In this document: one piece after another, positions 34,304-41,933 of the stretch
Layout: each line of letters opens with the position of its first letter
How positions within the stretch are numbered: position 1 is the first letter of the stretch
NCBI GenBank assembly: GCA_016938475.1
Contig: JAFGUP010000183.1
Coordinates: forward strand, 1-58,568
Direction of reading: 5' to 3'
Source: Sphaerochaetaceae bacterium
GTDB lineage: Bacteria > Spirochaetota > Spirochaetia > Sphaerochaetales > Sphaerochaetaceae
DNA: 58,568 bases
Notes under the pieces: generated by a model
What the model saw: only the letters and a program-made list of their open reading frames with translations
What the model was told of the DNA's origin: nothing
Databases searched by the model: none
Program-made: the position numbers and the translations under genes

Positions 34304-35107
34304 CTAGGTGGGTTGTGTGCAGGTGCTCAGCGTTATTCTGCGTGCATTCTTAAACCACTGGTCGAAATGAGTATCAACTCGCTCGTAATGGATCCGGACA
34401 TTATCAGGGTCGCTCTCACACACGTCTTCCTGCTCTGCCAGCTTTATCCATCTCCATGGGTTTCCAGACACTTTCAACTCTTCATCGTTTCCCATGTAAC
34501 GCCCATCCATCTGAAAGCGATTATTGAGCAGTTTCAGCATGAATAAACCATAATGATTGGTGTTGCTGTTCATCCATGAACCGGTGTAATACTTCCCATG
34601 ATTATACTGAAAGACTAGTGTGTGCCTATGCGGGTATCCGAGAGAGGAGGCAATCTGAACATTCCTGCCCGTGATATGACCCTCTGCATTCAGGGTGATG
34701 TGTTCGATACCATACTGCCGGTCTTCCTTGTGGTCACCCGATGCATTTATCTGATAACATGAGAGCCAAATACCGGGAAGGAAGGCTCCACTCTCTTCAT
34801 TGATCGGGTGGAAGCCTTCAAGTACCGGGTCTTCTGTGTGATGACCGGTAAGTTCCCGATAGGTGCTGAGGCGTGAGAACCAGGCTGCAACAGATGCTCT
34901 GGATCTGTGCTTGAAACCTTTACTGAATAACAGGGAGATGATTTTCTTGATTGAATCTACGGAATATGTATCCATGCTTTCGTTACATGGCACGGTCTCA
35001 GCGATTTCTTCGTTTGACAGCCCTTGAGCGATATAGGAAGCTATCAACATCTCGGTCTGAGACAGCTTCTCTTCTATGCTTATATCTTCAAGGTATTGAG
35101 AATACAT
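34304..35107 (-). CDS. LuxR-like HTH protein with a beta-rich C-terminal domain
   Basis: The 267-aa protein starts with a LuxR/FixJ-style helix-turn-helix (LSQTEMLIASYIAQGLSNEEIAETV and a second helix DSIKKIISLLF). The remaining 180 residues are rich in beta strands and aromatics (LPGIWLSCYQI, HTLVFQYNHGKYYTGSWMN, NRFQMDGRYMG) and look like a small ligand-binding barrel or lipocalin-like fold; I know no family for them. The ATG has no ribosome site, and a TATACT lies ten bases upstream, suggesting a leaderless transcript. It is divergent from the solenoid operon and could be its regulator. Confidence 0.65.
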   Translation of the reverse strand: MYSQYLEDISIEEKLSQTEMLIASYIAQGLSNEEIAETVPCNESMDTYSVDSIKKIISLLFSKGFKHRSRASVAAWFSRLSTYRELTGHHTEDPVLEGFHPINEESGAFLPGIWLSCYQINASGDHKEDRQYGIEHITLNAEGHITGRNVQIASSLGYPHRHTLVFQYNHGKYYTGSWMNSNTNHYGLFMLKLLNNRFQMDGRYMGNDEELKVSGNPWRWIKLAEQEDVCESDPDNVRIHYERVDTHFDQWFKNARRITLSTCTQPT

Positions 35108-35289
35108 AACACGAACAGTATACTGCGATTTCTTTTCAGGTTAAAGGAATTTTCAATTTTTTTTACGTACACGGGAGTACAGAGGCACCAGAGTCCTTTG
35201 GTGCGATGTACCATTCCTCTGCGGCATATCTCTTCGCTGGCCAATGATACTGAACTTTAGTTCCTGATAGATACTCTTTAGTGCGGAAC

Positions 35290-35303
35290 ATTTACCCGAA
35301 AGA
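35290..35303 (+). promoter_or_regulatory. Conserved upstream box, copy A
   Basis: ATTTACCCGAAAGA is repeated exactly at 41490-41503. In both places it starts 41 bp before the -10 hexamer, at about -53 to -40 from the expected transcription start. That spacing suits an activator site. Confidence 0.6.
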
Positions 35304-35308
35304 AACCT

Positions 35309-35336
35309 TTGCTTAGCAAATTCCCCATGGTAATAT
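35309..35336 (+). promoter_or_regulatory. Extended -10 promoter, copy A
   Basis: TAATAT (35331-35336) is preceded by TGG, making an extended -10, and TTGCTT (35309-35314) lies 16 bp upstream. The CCATGGTA around the extended element is also found in copy B. Confidence 0.55.
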
Positions 35337-35372
35337 TCACATAACTATGCAAAGAAGTAAGGAGGACCTGCT

Positions 35373-35438
35373 GTGACACCATTCGATCACATTCTCAGTG
35401 ATAAGCGCCCAGATCTTCCTTTCTGGAGCAACCGCTGA
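35373..35438 (+). CDS. Predicted 21-aa leader peptide, copy A
   Basis: GTG 35373 opens a 21-codon frame (VTPFDHILSDKRPDLPFWSNR, with the GTG read as Met in translation) ending in TGA. AAGGAGG lies exactly seven bases before, better than most ribosome sites in the window. Copy B has the same arrangement. The codons for Pro-Asp-Leu are kept in both with third-base changes in Pro and Asp. Its stop lies two bases before the first hairpin of the structured RNA, suggesting a role in coupling translation to RNA folding. Confidence 0.55.
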   Translation: MTPFDHILSDKRPDLPFWSNR

Positions 35439-35439
35439 G

Positions 35440-35690
35440 CGTATCCCATGCAACAGCATCCGATACGTAGTTTCCCAGATTCATCGTTTGACCCTCAAGA
35501 GGGTATCAGTTTTTTGTGTAAAGGACAAGCCGTTGATTCGGCCCACGATGAATTCACCTCATCTAACATGCTGAATTTCGACTGATGTAAGGGACCCCTC
35601 TGTTCAGTCGACCTGTCTCTCAGGGACCATCCTCAGTCGGTGCGCGAGAAAGTTGTGCGCACTCACCACAGGAAACCCCTGCGCTGAGAT
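35440..35690 (+). ncRNA. Predicted structured 5' leader RNA, copy A
   Basis: The first hairpin is CGTATC-CC-ATGC, AACA loop, GCAT-CC-GATACG (35440-35467). Then GATTCATCGT (35478-35487) pairs with ACGATGAATTC (35545-35555), with one bulged T. This closes a junction containing ACCCT/AGGGT (35491-35504), a run of six T and GCCG/CGGC (35529-35542). Further on, TCGACTGA pairs with TCAGTCGA. The 3' part ends in a conserved AGGAAA, CCCTG, CTGAGAT series, 25 bases before the solenoid start. Copy B keeps the same architecture with paired changes in the closing stem. Confidence 0.6.
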
Positions 35691-35715
35691 GCGCATGTCT
35701 TTTCAGGAGTTTGCC

Positions 35716-37668
35716 ATGTACAACGATCCTATCATCACCATCTCATGTTCCAGTCTTTCTCAGCTGATCGACCACAGTACCCAGGAGGGACCTTCAGTGT
35801 CCGGTGTTCACGATCCGGAAGCGACCGTACGTGATGCGATCCGTCACATTGCCAGCATATCCCGTCTAACGGACCTGCAGAGATTGACACTGCTTCAGAA
35901 TGTTGATCTGTATTTCCGTGCCCTTGATAATCCCCTTGCGACTGCACACATCCTTGCGAGGAGTATCAAAGGCTCTGGTGAAGCTTCTCAAGCATTCTCT
36001 GCTATTGCCATGCGGTACGCATCTTCTGGTGATGTGTATCTGGCCTTATCCTCTGCCTCGGAAATTGATGATCCCCACATACGGGCTACGACACTGTGCT
36101 CACTGGCCCCCATCATCAGACCTCAGAATCCGGTCCTTGCAGAGCAAACCTTCTCTCAAGGGTACCATCTGGTCGAATCCATCAAGCCCCCCTTCCTTCG
36201 GCTCGATGCTCATCTTCAGGTTCTGGATGCATTTGCCGAAATGTTCCCTGAGAGCGAAGTTCTGGACCATATGAAATATCTTCTTTGTGATGGCTGCCTG
36301 ATTTTCTATGATCCCGAGGAGGAAGCCGAATCCCTGCAGAATCGCATCATCGAGAACCTGATCGCCTCCAAAGGAGTGTCCGAAGAACTGATCTCCCGGG
36401 TCTACCTTCGAATTCAGGAGCATATGGCCAGTGGCCGAGGATTGTTGCTCCTGACCACCTTAGCCAGGCACCTTCTGGACATCCATCAGGAGTCTGCTGC
36501 CATCAACCTGCTCGACGAAGCATTGATGAAAATTGGAGCGCTACGGGAAAACGATATTCTGGTAGATCAGACCCTACGGAGGATCTTTGATCTCTACTCA
36601 CGCATCAGTGACGTGAGCAAAGCAGTTCAGGCAGCATACCGTTGTGAGAGCATCTATGATTCCCTTATCGCCTTCGATGTTCTTTTCACCAATTGGACCA
36701 GTAGTGGCCTATACGATGATACCATACATCTGATCGACAGAGAAATCATCCTTGTCGAGTTCCTCGAAGATCAGAATCTCCAGGACTATACCCTTTGGAG
36801 AGTATCGATGCACCAGGCAACAATCAACAAGTATGAGGATGCCATTGCCACTGTCCATCGCATCTATGATACGGACCTGAAGAATCAGGCGATAAGCGAT
36901 GTCTTCGACCTCTGTCTCGAACATGACCTGCTCAAGGCATTGTCTCTCATTGACGACATCCAAGATGAAACTCAGAAAAAGCATCTGAACGTCAGCTGGG
37001 TGCAGCAGGCGTGGAAGAATGATCAAGGGGTCAGTCCATACGGGGCGCAGTCAGAAAGCATCCTGCAGCTGCTGACTTCCACCTATGGAAAGAACATCCC
37101 ACTGTTTTTGATCCTCAGTTTCCTTGAGGTTTCGATCAGCAAAGGTCTCATCCGTGAATCGCAGGACCTTCTTTCCTTGGCACCAGGTGACTCTTCACGT
37201 CTCTCTCTGCTTCTCAGAGTCATTGAACATCAGAAGTCCGATACCGTACTGAATGCCTGTCAGATCATCCTGGAGTCCCTTACAGTTCGAATCGAGCCCA
37301 CACGTACAGCTCTTCACCAGCTCTGCCTGGCACATGCTCATCTGGGTAACCATGAAGTTTCTGAGATGCTGTTCCGCCGTATCCGATGGAGTGAAGGGGA
37401 TCAGGATCATCGCGATACCCTGATTGCCACCCTTGTCAAGTTGTTCAGTGCTCATGGAGATTTCGGTCGGGCTCTGCGAATGGTTCTGCAGCTTTCTCGG
37501 CCGTTAGATCAGGTGACTGCCCTGGTATCCATGCACGAAGCGGGTGTTACGCACTATCGGCACGCTGCGAATGAGAGCAACCCACTAGCCTGCTTGGTCC
37601 GTAATGCAGTGACGATGTCAACATCTGATACAGAGCGGAAACTCGATGAACGGGGGGTCACAGCATGA
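35716..37668 (+). CDS. Large alpha-solenoid (TPR-like) protein 1
   Basis: The 650-aa protein has no signal peptide and is almost entirely amphipathic helices in pairs. Repeating segments such as LAARSIKG-, AFSAIAMRYASSGDVYLALSSASEIDD and RDTLIATLVKLFSAHGDFGRALRMVLQL have the A/G-D/Y-A spacing of TPR or PPR-like repeats. I see no catalytic motif. It is presumably a cytoplasmic scaffold. The start at 35716 is chosen over upstream Met codons because CAGGAG lies six bases before it. It overlaps the next solenoid gene by ATGA and stands behind leader copy A. Confidence 0.72.
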   Translation: MYNDPIITISCSSLSQLIDHSTQEGPSVSGVHDPEATVRDAIRHIASISRLTDLQRLTLLQNVDLYFRALDNPLATAHILARSIKGSGEASQAFSAIAMRYASSGDVYLALSSASEIDDPHIRATTLCSLAPIIRPQNPVLAEQTFSQGYHLVESIKPPFLRLDAHLQVLDAFAEMFPESEVLDHMKYLLCDGCLIFYDPEEEAESLQNRIIENLIASKGVSEELISRVYLRIQEHMASGRGLLLLTTLARHLLDIHQESAAINLLDEALMKIGALRENDILVDQTLRRIFDLYSRISDVSKAVQAAYRCESIYDSLIAFDVLFTNWTSSGLYDDTIHLIDREIILVEFLEDQNLQDYTLWRVSMHQATINKYEDAIATVHRIYDTDLKNQAISDVFDLCLEHDLLKALSLIDDIQDETQKKHLNVSWVQQAWKNDQGVSPYGAQSESILQLLTSTYGKNIPLFLILSFLEVSISKGLIRESQDLLSLAPGDSSRLSLLLRVIEHQKSDTVLNACQIILESLTVRIEPTRTALHQLCLAHAHLGNHEVSEMLFRRIRWSEGDQDHRDTLIATLVKLFSAHGDFGRALRMVLQLSRPLDQVTALVSMHEAGVTHYRHAANESNPLACLVRNAVTMSTSDTERKLDERGVTA

Positions 37669-39554
37669 ATTTCTCTACTGCATCAATGCTCAGCACATGT
37701 ATCCTTCCCAGTGACGCCGGGACCCCTCAACTCCTGTATGATTCTGCTGTCTCCCTGATAGAAGAAGCCTCAAAGCTCGAAGATCACCAGATGGCTGCAC
37801 TGCGTATCAATGAAGCCTCAGATTGTATTGCTGTCATAAAGCATACCTATCCTCAGAGTGCTGAAGCAACGGGTCTGGCCGAGGGGACTCTGACACTGAG
37901 CGGATTCACTGAGAGGGAGCTCTCTTCTCTTGCAGATCGTCTTGAGCTGCTTAGTCTGGCCACCTGGGATCCGCTTTCATGTGCCGAGGCTCTTCTTTCA
38001 ACCATTGACGATCCCTTCAGACAGTATGCCATGAAGGTTTCTGTAGCTGCCGCCCGCCCGCGAGATCCGATGAATGGCCTTCGCAGCCGTCTGATAGAGG
38101 ATATCAGGGAGGAGGTGTTCTCCCGTCTGTCCTCCAGTGGCAGCACAGAACCCTGGCATCTGCTGATAGAGACGCTTTGTCTCCTTATTCCTGCTCAGCA
38201 AACCATCCAGCTGCTGTCACTGGTGACCGATGAAGCTGTTCGTGATTTGATCTGTGTCCGTTGTATCAAAAATCTGATGACACGAGGAGCATGCCCTCAG
38301 GCACAGAGTATCGCCTCAGCAATCGGTACACAGAGGGTCCGGGATTCTTATACCCAGATGCTGGCACGCGACCTTGTGAAGCAGGAGAGGCTTTTTGATG
38401 CCTTTGAAACAGCCCTTCGCATACCAGATACCGAGGTGCGTGATGACACACTCAAGGAGATTGCTCTGGTCATGGCAGGTTCATCTCTCTTTGCCTGGGC
38501 ATCTCACGTGGCACAATCCATCAGCGCTTTAACAGGGACCTTTACTGTCTACGAAAGGATCGTGAGGGTACTGTCAGAAAATGGACTATCCTCGCGTAGT
38601 CTTCAGGTGTTGATGGATATGAGGGAGCAGGCGGCAGATGTGCAGGACAGACCTCTTCGGAGCCAGCTCATGAGGCTCGTCTGCAGAGCCTGTGCCTCGA
38701 GCGGCAGAAGCCGACAGGCTCAGGAGCTCCTTCCTCTGATTGACGACGGGGAAGGGCAGTTGGATTGCCTCAAGTCAATTGCCGATGCCCATATTTTCCA
38801 AGGTGATATCGATTTGGGGGTCACTATCTACCATGATATCATCGAGAAGGCCTCATCCTCAGGCTTCCTCTCCTTCCGTGACTGGTGTCTTGATGATCTG
38901 GTTAAGCTTCTCATCGAACACCGTGATACTCATCAGGCTCTGAACGAGGTAGAGAATGTGTTCACCATCAGTTCGTCAGTTGCACTGCAGATCAGGGTCG
39001 CACGTCAATTCATTCGTCGTGGAGCGTTTCTTGATGCTTCTCTTCTTCTCTTTTCTGCCGAGACGACAGCCTCTGGGCTTATACAGACAGAAGAACGTAT
39101 CGCTTCTCTATGCGACATCGCCCACGGGCTCCTCGCGATGGGCCGGATCGATGATGCACTCAGGATCCTGTATCTGGTGAAATGTGATAATGCCAGTGAC
39201 CATGTATCGGATGCTGGCTGTGCGACTCAACAGATCAGGAAAGCCTTCCATGGCAGCGAGGAAGAGGGAGCAGGTCCGGTCAATCACCTTGTCCGCGCTA
39301 TAGCCCGGTCGATGATTCAAGACAGGCGGGTCACTGAGGCGCTGGCACTCGCCTTCAGCCAGGGAAACATATTCCTGCTGATTGAGACTCTTATCGAAAC
39401 AGCCACGTTCCACCACAGAGAAGAATCGCCTGTTTCGCCCGGTGAAGAAGCGTTTTTTCAGAACCTTTTACGGATAATCCTTCCCGTCGCTTCCATCTTT
39501 GAGGAAGTCCGGGGAAGGAAGCGGTCAGGACACAGAGGGAGGAGGACGAGATGA
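37665..39554 (+). CDS. Large alpha-solenoid (TPR-like) protein 2
   Basis: The 629-aa protein has the same style: helical pairs across the whole length (LMRLVCRACASSGRSRQAQELLPLIDDGEGQLDCLKSIADAHIFQGDIDLGV and RIASLCDIAHGLLAMGRIDDALRIL), each unit about 35 residues with Ala/Gly at helix packing positions. No signal peptide, catalytic motif or known domain is visible. The C terminus is very basic (RGRKRSGHRGRRTR), which could contact RNA or DNA. It overlaps both neighbours by ATGA, so three solenoids are made in fixed order. Confidence 0.72.
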   Translation: MNFSTASMLSTCILPSDAGTPQLLYDSAVSLIEEASKLEDHQMAALRINEASDCIAVIKHTYPQSAEATGLAEGTLTLSGFTERELSSLADRLELLSLATWDPLSCAEALLSTIDDPFRQYAMKVSVAAARPRDPMNGLRSRLIEDIREEVFSRLSSSGSTEPWHLLIETLCLLIPAQQTIQLLSLVTDEAVRDLICVRCIKNLMTRGACPQAQSIASAIGTQRVRDSYTQMLARDLVKQERLFDAFETALRIPDTEVRDDTLKEIALVMAGSSLFAWASHVAQSISALTGTFTVYERIVRVLSENGLSSRSLQVLMDMREQAADVQDRPLRSQLMRLVCRACASSGRSRQAQELLPLIDDGEGQLDCLKSIADAHIFQGDIDLGVTIYHDIIEKASSSGFLSFRDWCLDDLVKLLIEHRDTHQALNEVENVFTISSSVALQIRVARQFIRRGAFLDASLLLFSAETTASGLIQTEERIASLCDIAHGLLAMGRIDDALRILYLVKCDNASDHVSDAGCATQQIRKAFHGSEEEGAGPVNHLVRAIARSMIQDRRVTEALALAFSQGNIFLLIETLIETATFHHREESPVSPGEEAFFQNLLRIILPVASIFEEVRGRKRSGHRGRRTR

Positions 39555-41404
39555 CAGAAAAACAGCTTACAACCGATAATCTTGCATCACAGCACACACG
39601 TTTCGTGCAGGACATCGAATCCGTGTTTGAACGGGGGCCTTCAATCCTCGTTTCGTACAGTGATTCTTATGAGGCCCTCTCTGAGGCCCTCGCACGGGTC
39701 CCGGCGATGGACATTGAGGATGGAACGTTCTGTGTGCAGGGCCTGTCACTCCAGGAGCTACGGAAGGTGGAAGGAGAGCTCAGGGAACTCAGGGATGCGG
39801 AGCAGGATATTCTCAGTACCCTGTCAATGGCTGCGGTTCTATACCCGGATTCCACGGAGCGGGTTTTGTTTGCCATACGGATAGCATCTCTCCTGCTCCG
39901 AAGAGGATTGGTGAAGGAAGCGGTAGATGTGCTTGACCATGCGGGATCGACTCTGCTGTCCGATACGGTCAGACATCCCGATGAGTTGTGGGTGATGATC
40001 GCACATCAGTATGCTGAGCTGGGTCGATGGGATCTGAGTGAACGGGCCCACGGCAATATTGCCAGCAGATATCATCGAAACGAATCGTTGTGCTTTCGAA
40101 TTGCCGCCATGCTGCGACACTCAGCAGATGGTATTGATCAGCTCGTGAATCGCCTTGAAGATGACCCAGAGCGTATATCGACTATGCAATCCTTTATCAT
40201 CGACCAGTTTTCCACTGCTGAAACCTACGGTTCTGCTTGTGAGTTCATCCGTCATGTGCCCGATGCACATGAGAGGGACCTCCTGCTTTCCCACCTCGCA
40301 ATCATGTTGACCACCAACGGTGCGTATCATGAAGCTCTCAGCGTCGTGGATGAGATCCACGGTGATGGAGCAACACTTACCACACTCTCAGCCCTGGCAG
40401 ATGCATGGGTATTGCAGGGCAGTAAAACAAAGGTGAGAGACCTGTGTGCACGTGCTTTGCAGGTGCTTGAAAGGAATAAAGTGACAGAAGGGAGCGAGGA
40501 TATGGACCGAGTATATGCAGCTTTGTATTCAGCTTATGCCTACCTGGAACCAGATGTTCCAAGGGAGACACTGCTCGAAATGATCGCCTCCCCTGAACGG
40601 GCACGCACAGCCCGGGCAGTTGGTGAAGTGCATAGGAGTCCCGAGTGGTCCTCTGATACCGTGCTGCACATCGTATCCTCACAGGAACCCGGTCAAGGTG
40701 AACAGGAGAAGCCTTTGGGAGAAGAAGAACTACTTACAATCTGTATCGCGATGTCACACTGTGAGAGAACAGACCAGATGCTTTCTCTGATCGACGCTGT
40801 GCTGACCGGCCAGGATGCAATCAGGTTCCTTCTGACCCTGATTGATAGGATAGAATCTATCTCGCAGGAGCACGAGGGGGGTGACAGCAGAAGTAGGCTT
40901 TTTCGTGCACTACGTGAGCGGCTCTCACGTGAAGATCTCATCACTGAACAGACTCTCCGTCTGTACCGGATGTTCGTTTCCCGTCTTGTGAGATCCTCAC
41001 GGTTTGAGGAAGCCTTCACGGTATTGGAGCATGTAAAAGATACCTATGAGAGATTGTCTCTGACCCGGGAGAAGAAACGACACCGCCGTGCAGCTGAGGT
41101 GTATCATGTCTTTTTCATCACCTACACGGCAGGTCTTCTTTCGATCATCATCTCGGCAGGTGAGAGAGGAACAGAAGAGGGGTTTCTGATATCGGAAAGA
41201 GCCCTTCTCCTACTCAGCGACACGCAACGATTTTCCCTGGGAGTTCTCGCCTATCTCACAGTATGGACTGAGAGTTCAAGGGAACAGGATGCATTGCCAC
41301 TGAATTTGATGCGGTATCTTGTCATAACGATGAAACCGTCGCGGGAATTCTGGTCCCGCTTCCAGGCAGATGATATTCTGGCTGGTTTCTCGGTATTTCA
41401 GTGA
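39551..41404 (+). CDS. Large alpha-solenoid (TPR-like) protein 3
   Basis: The 617-aa protein is again made of helical repeats (MIAHQYAELGRWDLSERAHGNIA, HLAIMLTTNGAYHEALSVVDEI, YRMFVSRLVRSSRFEEAFTVLEHV) and lacks a signal peptide or enzyme motif. An acidic, charged insert lies near residues 380-395 (GQGEQEKPLGEEE). It ends the first solenoid unit. The region after it is copy B of the leader and opens the second unit. Sequence similarity to proteins 1 and 2 is low apart from the repeat pattern. Confidence 0.72.
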   Translation: MTEKQLTTDNLASQHTRFVQDIESVFERGPSILVSYSDSYEALSEALARVPAMDIEDGTFCVQGLSLQELRKVEGELRELRDAEQDILSTLSMAAVLYPDSTERVLFAIRIASLLLRRGLVKEAVDVLDHAGSTLLSDTVRHPDELWVMIAHQYAELGRWDLSERAHGNIASRYHRNESLCFRIAAMLRHSADGIDQLVNRLEDDPERISTMQSFIIDQFSTAETYGSACEFIRHVPDAHERDLLLSHLAIMLTTNGAYHEALSVVDEIHGDGATLTTLSALADAWVLQGSKTKVRDLCARALQVLERNKVTEGSEDMDRVYAALYSAYAYLEPDVPRETLLEMIASPERARTARAVGEVHRSPEWSSDTVLHIVSSQEPGQGEQEKPLGEEELLTICIAMSHCERTDQMLSLIDAVLTGQDAIRFLLTLIDRIESISQEHEGGDSRSRLFRALRERLSREDLITEQTLRLYRMFVSRLVRSSRFEEAFTVLEHVKDTYERLSLTREKKRHRRAAEVYHVFFITYTAGLLSIIISAGERGTEEGFLISERALLLLSDTQRFSLGVLAYLTVWTESSREQDALPLNLMRYLVITMKPSREFWSRFQADDILAGFSVFQ

Positions 41405-41489
41405 CGCTCTCTCGGGCGATGCGCACTGATAGACAGAGAGATCACCTTAGGTGCCTGTTCAGACTCTTTCGGGCCTTCTGGAGGATGAG

Positions 41490-41503
41490 ATTTACCCGAA
41501 AGA
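41490..41503 (+). promoter_or_regulatory. Conserved upstream box, copy B
   Basis: ATTTACCCGAAAGA is identical to 35290-35303 and again begins 41 bp before the -10 hexamer. The flanking sequence differs, which argues that the box itself is under selection. Confidence 0.6.
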
Positions 41504-41524
41504 GATCGTCATTGATACGAAATA

Positions 41525-41536
41525 CCATGGTATGCT
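41525..41536 (+). promoter_or_regulatory. Extended -10 promoter, copy B
   Basis: TATGCT (41531-41536) is preceded by TGG as in copy A. No good -35 is found at 16-17 bp, in keeping with an activator-dependent or extended -10 promoter. CCATGGTATG and CATACCTATGG here can also form a hairpin just before the ribosome site. Confidence 0.5.
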
Positions 41537-41568
41537 GGACATACCTATGGTTACAAGGAGGGCCTGCC

Positions 41569-41637
41569 GTGACTCACAGGATTACAGGCAGCAGTGTACT
41601 GCATCCGGACCTTTCGACCCGTAGCGTGCACTGCTAG
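41569..41637 (+). CDS. Predicted 22-aa leader peptide, copy B
   Basis: GTG 41569 opens 22 codons (VTHRITGSSVLHPDLSTRSVHC with GTG read as Met) ending in TAG. AAGGAGG lies seven bases upstream, the same spacing as in copy A. The frame is also open further upstream, but that extension has no counterpart in copy A. Pro-Asp-Leu is shared with the copy A peptide, although most other residues differ. Confidence 0.5.
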   Translation: MTHRITGSSVLHPDLSTRSVHC

Positions 41638-41865
41638 TATCACATCTGATACGCACCAGATCCACCGTCTTGAACCCGAAAGGGTAGCCGATTTTTGTTG
41701 AAAAGATAGCCGCACTTCGTGCGCACGGTTGGATTCACCACCTACCAGACAGAATCACCTGAATCCGGAGTCGTTCCGGTCAGACTGCATTTCTCAACGG
41801 GGAGCCCCTCCGCAGTGTGCTCAGACTATCTGCGCAACCGTCATAGGAAATCCCTGTCCTGAGAT
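41637..41865 (+). ncRNA. Predicted structured 5' leader RNA, copy B
   Basis: GTATC/GATAC forms the first hairpin (41637-41652). GATCCACCGT (41659-41668) pairs with ACGGTTGGATTC (41725-41736), with two bulged T. Inside lie ACCC-GAAA-GGGT (41674-41685), a run of five T, and CGCAC-TTC-GTGCG (41711-41723). Compared with copy A, two U-A pairs of the closing stem have become C-G pairs. The 3' end keeps TGCGCA, AGGAAA, CCCTG and CTGAGAT in order. Confidence 0.6.
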
Positions 41866-41933
41866 CATGCAAGTTGATTCTGAAGAAAACACCCCTTTGA
41901 AAAAACCGGCACCCTGTGCCAAAGGAGACACCT

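Larger units (their letters stand above)
35108..35715 (+). other. Control region of the first solenoid operon
   Basis: About 600 bp between the HTH gene and the first solenoid gene. The left 180 bp hold a hairpin (GCACCA/TGGTGC near 35190) and a run of eight T. From 35290 the segment matches 41490-41865 piecewise. The parts are listed separately: upstream box, extended -10 promoter, leader peptide and structured RNA. The solenoid start follows. Confidence 0.7.
41405..41933 (+). other. Control region of the second solenoid operon
   Basis: About 530 bp between the third and fourth solenoid genes. From 41490 it repeats the layout of 35290-35690. After the conserved part ends at 41865, an extra 68 bases that are absent from copy A lead to the AAAGGAG site before the start at 41934. 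Confidence 0.7.

Noticed and set aside
35491-35515. Simple intrinsic terminator (ACCCT/AGGGT hairpin and T-run) in leader copy A
   Set aside because: Five or six bases separate the stem from the T-run in both copies, and the whole element lies inside a conserved closing stem, so a junction in a folded RNA fits better. Attenuation is still possible.
35290-35690. Retron or group II intron RNA
   Set aside because: No reverse transcriptase gene is present in the window, and the flanking solenoid genes are not interrupted.
41401-41637. A 78-aa gene between solenoids 3 and 4
   Set aside because: Only the last 22 codons have a ribosome site and a counterpart in the other leader; the upstream part is open by chance.
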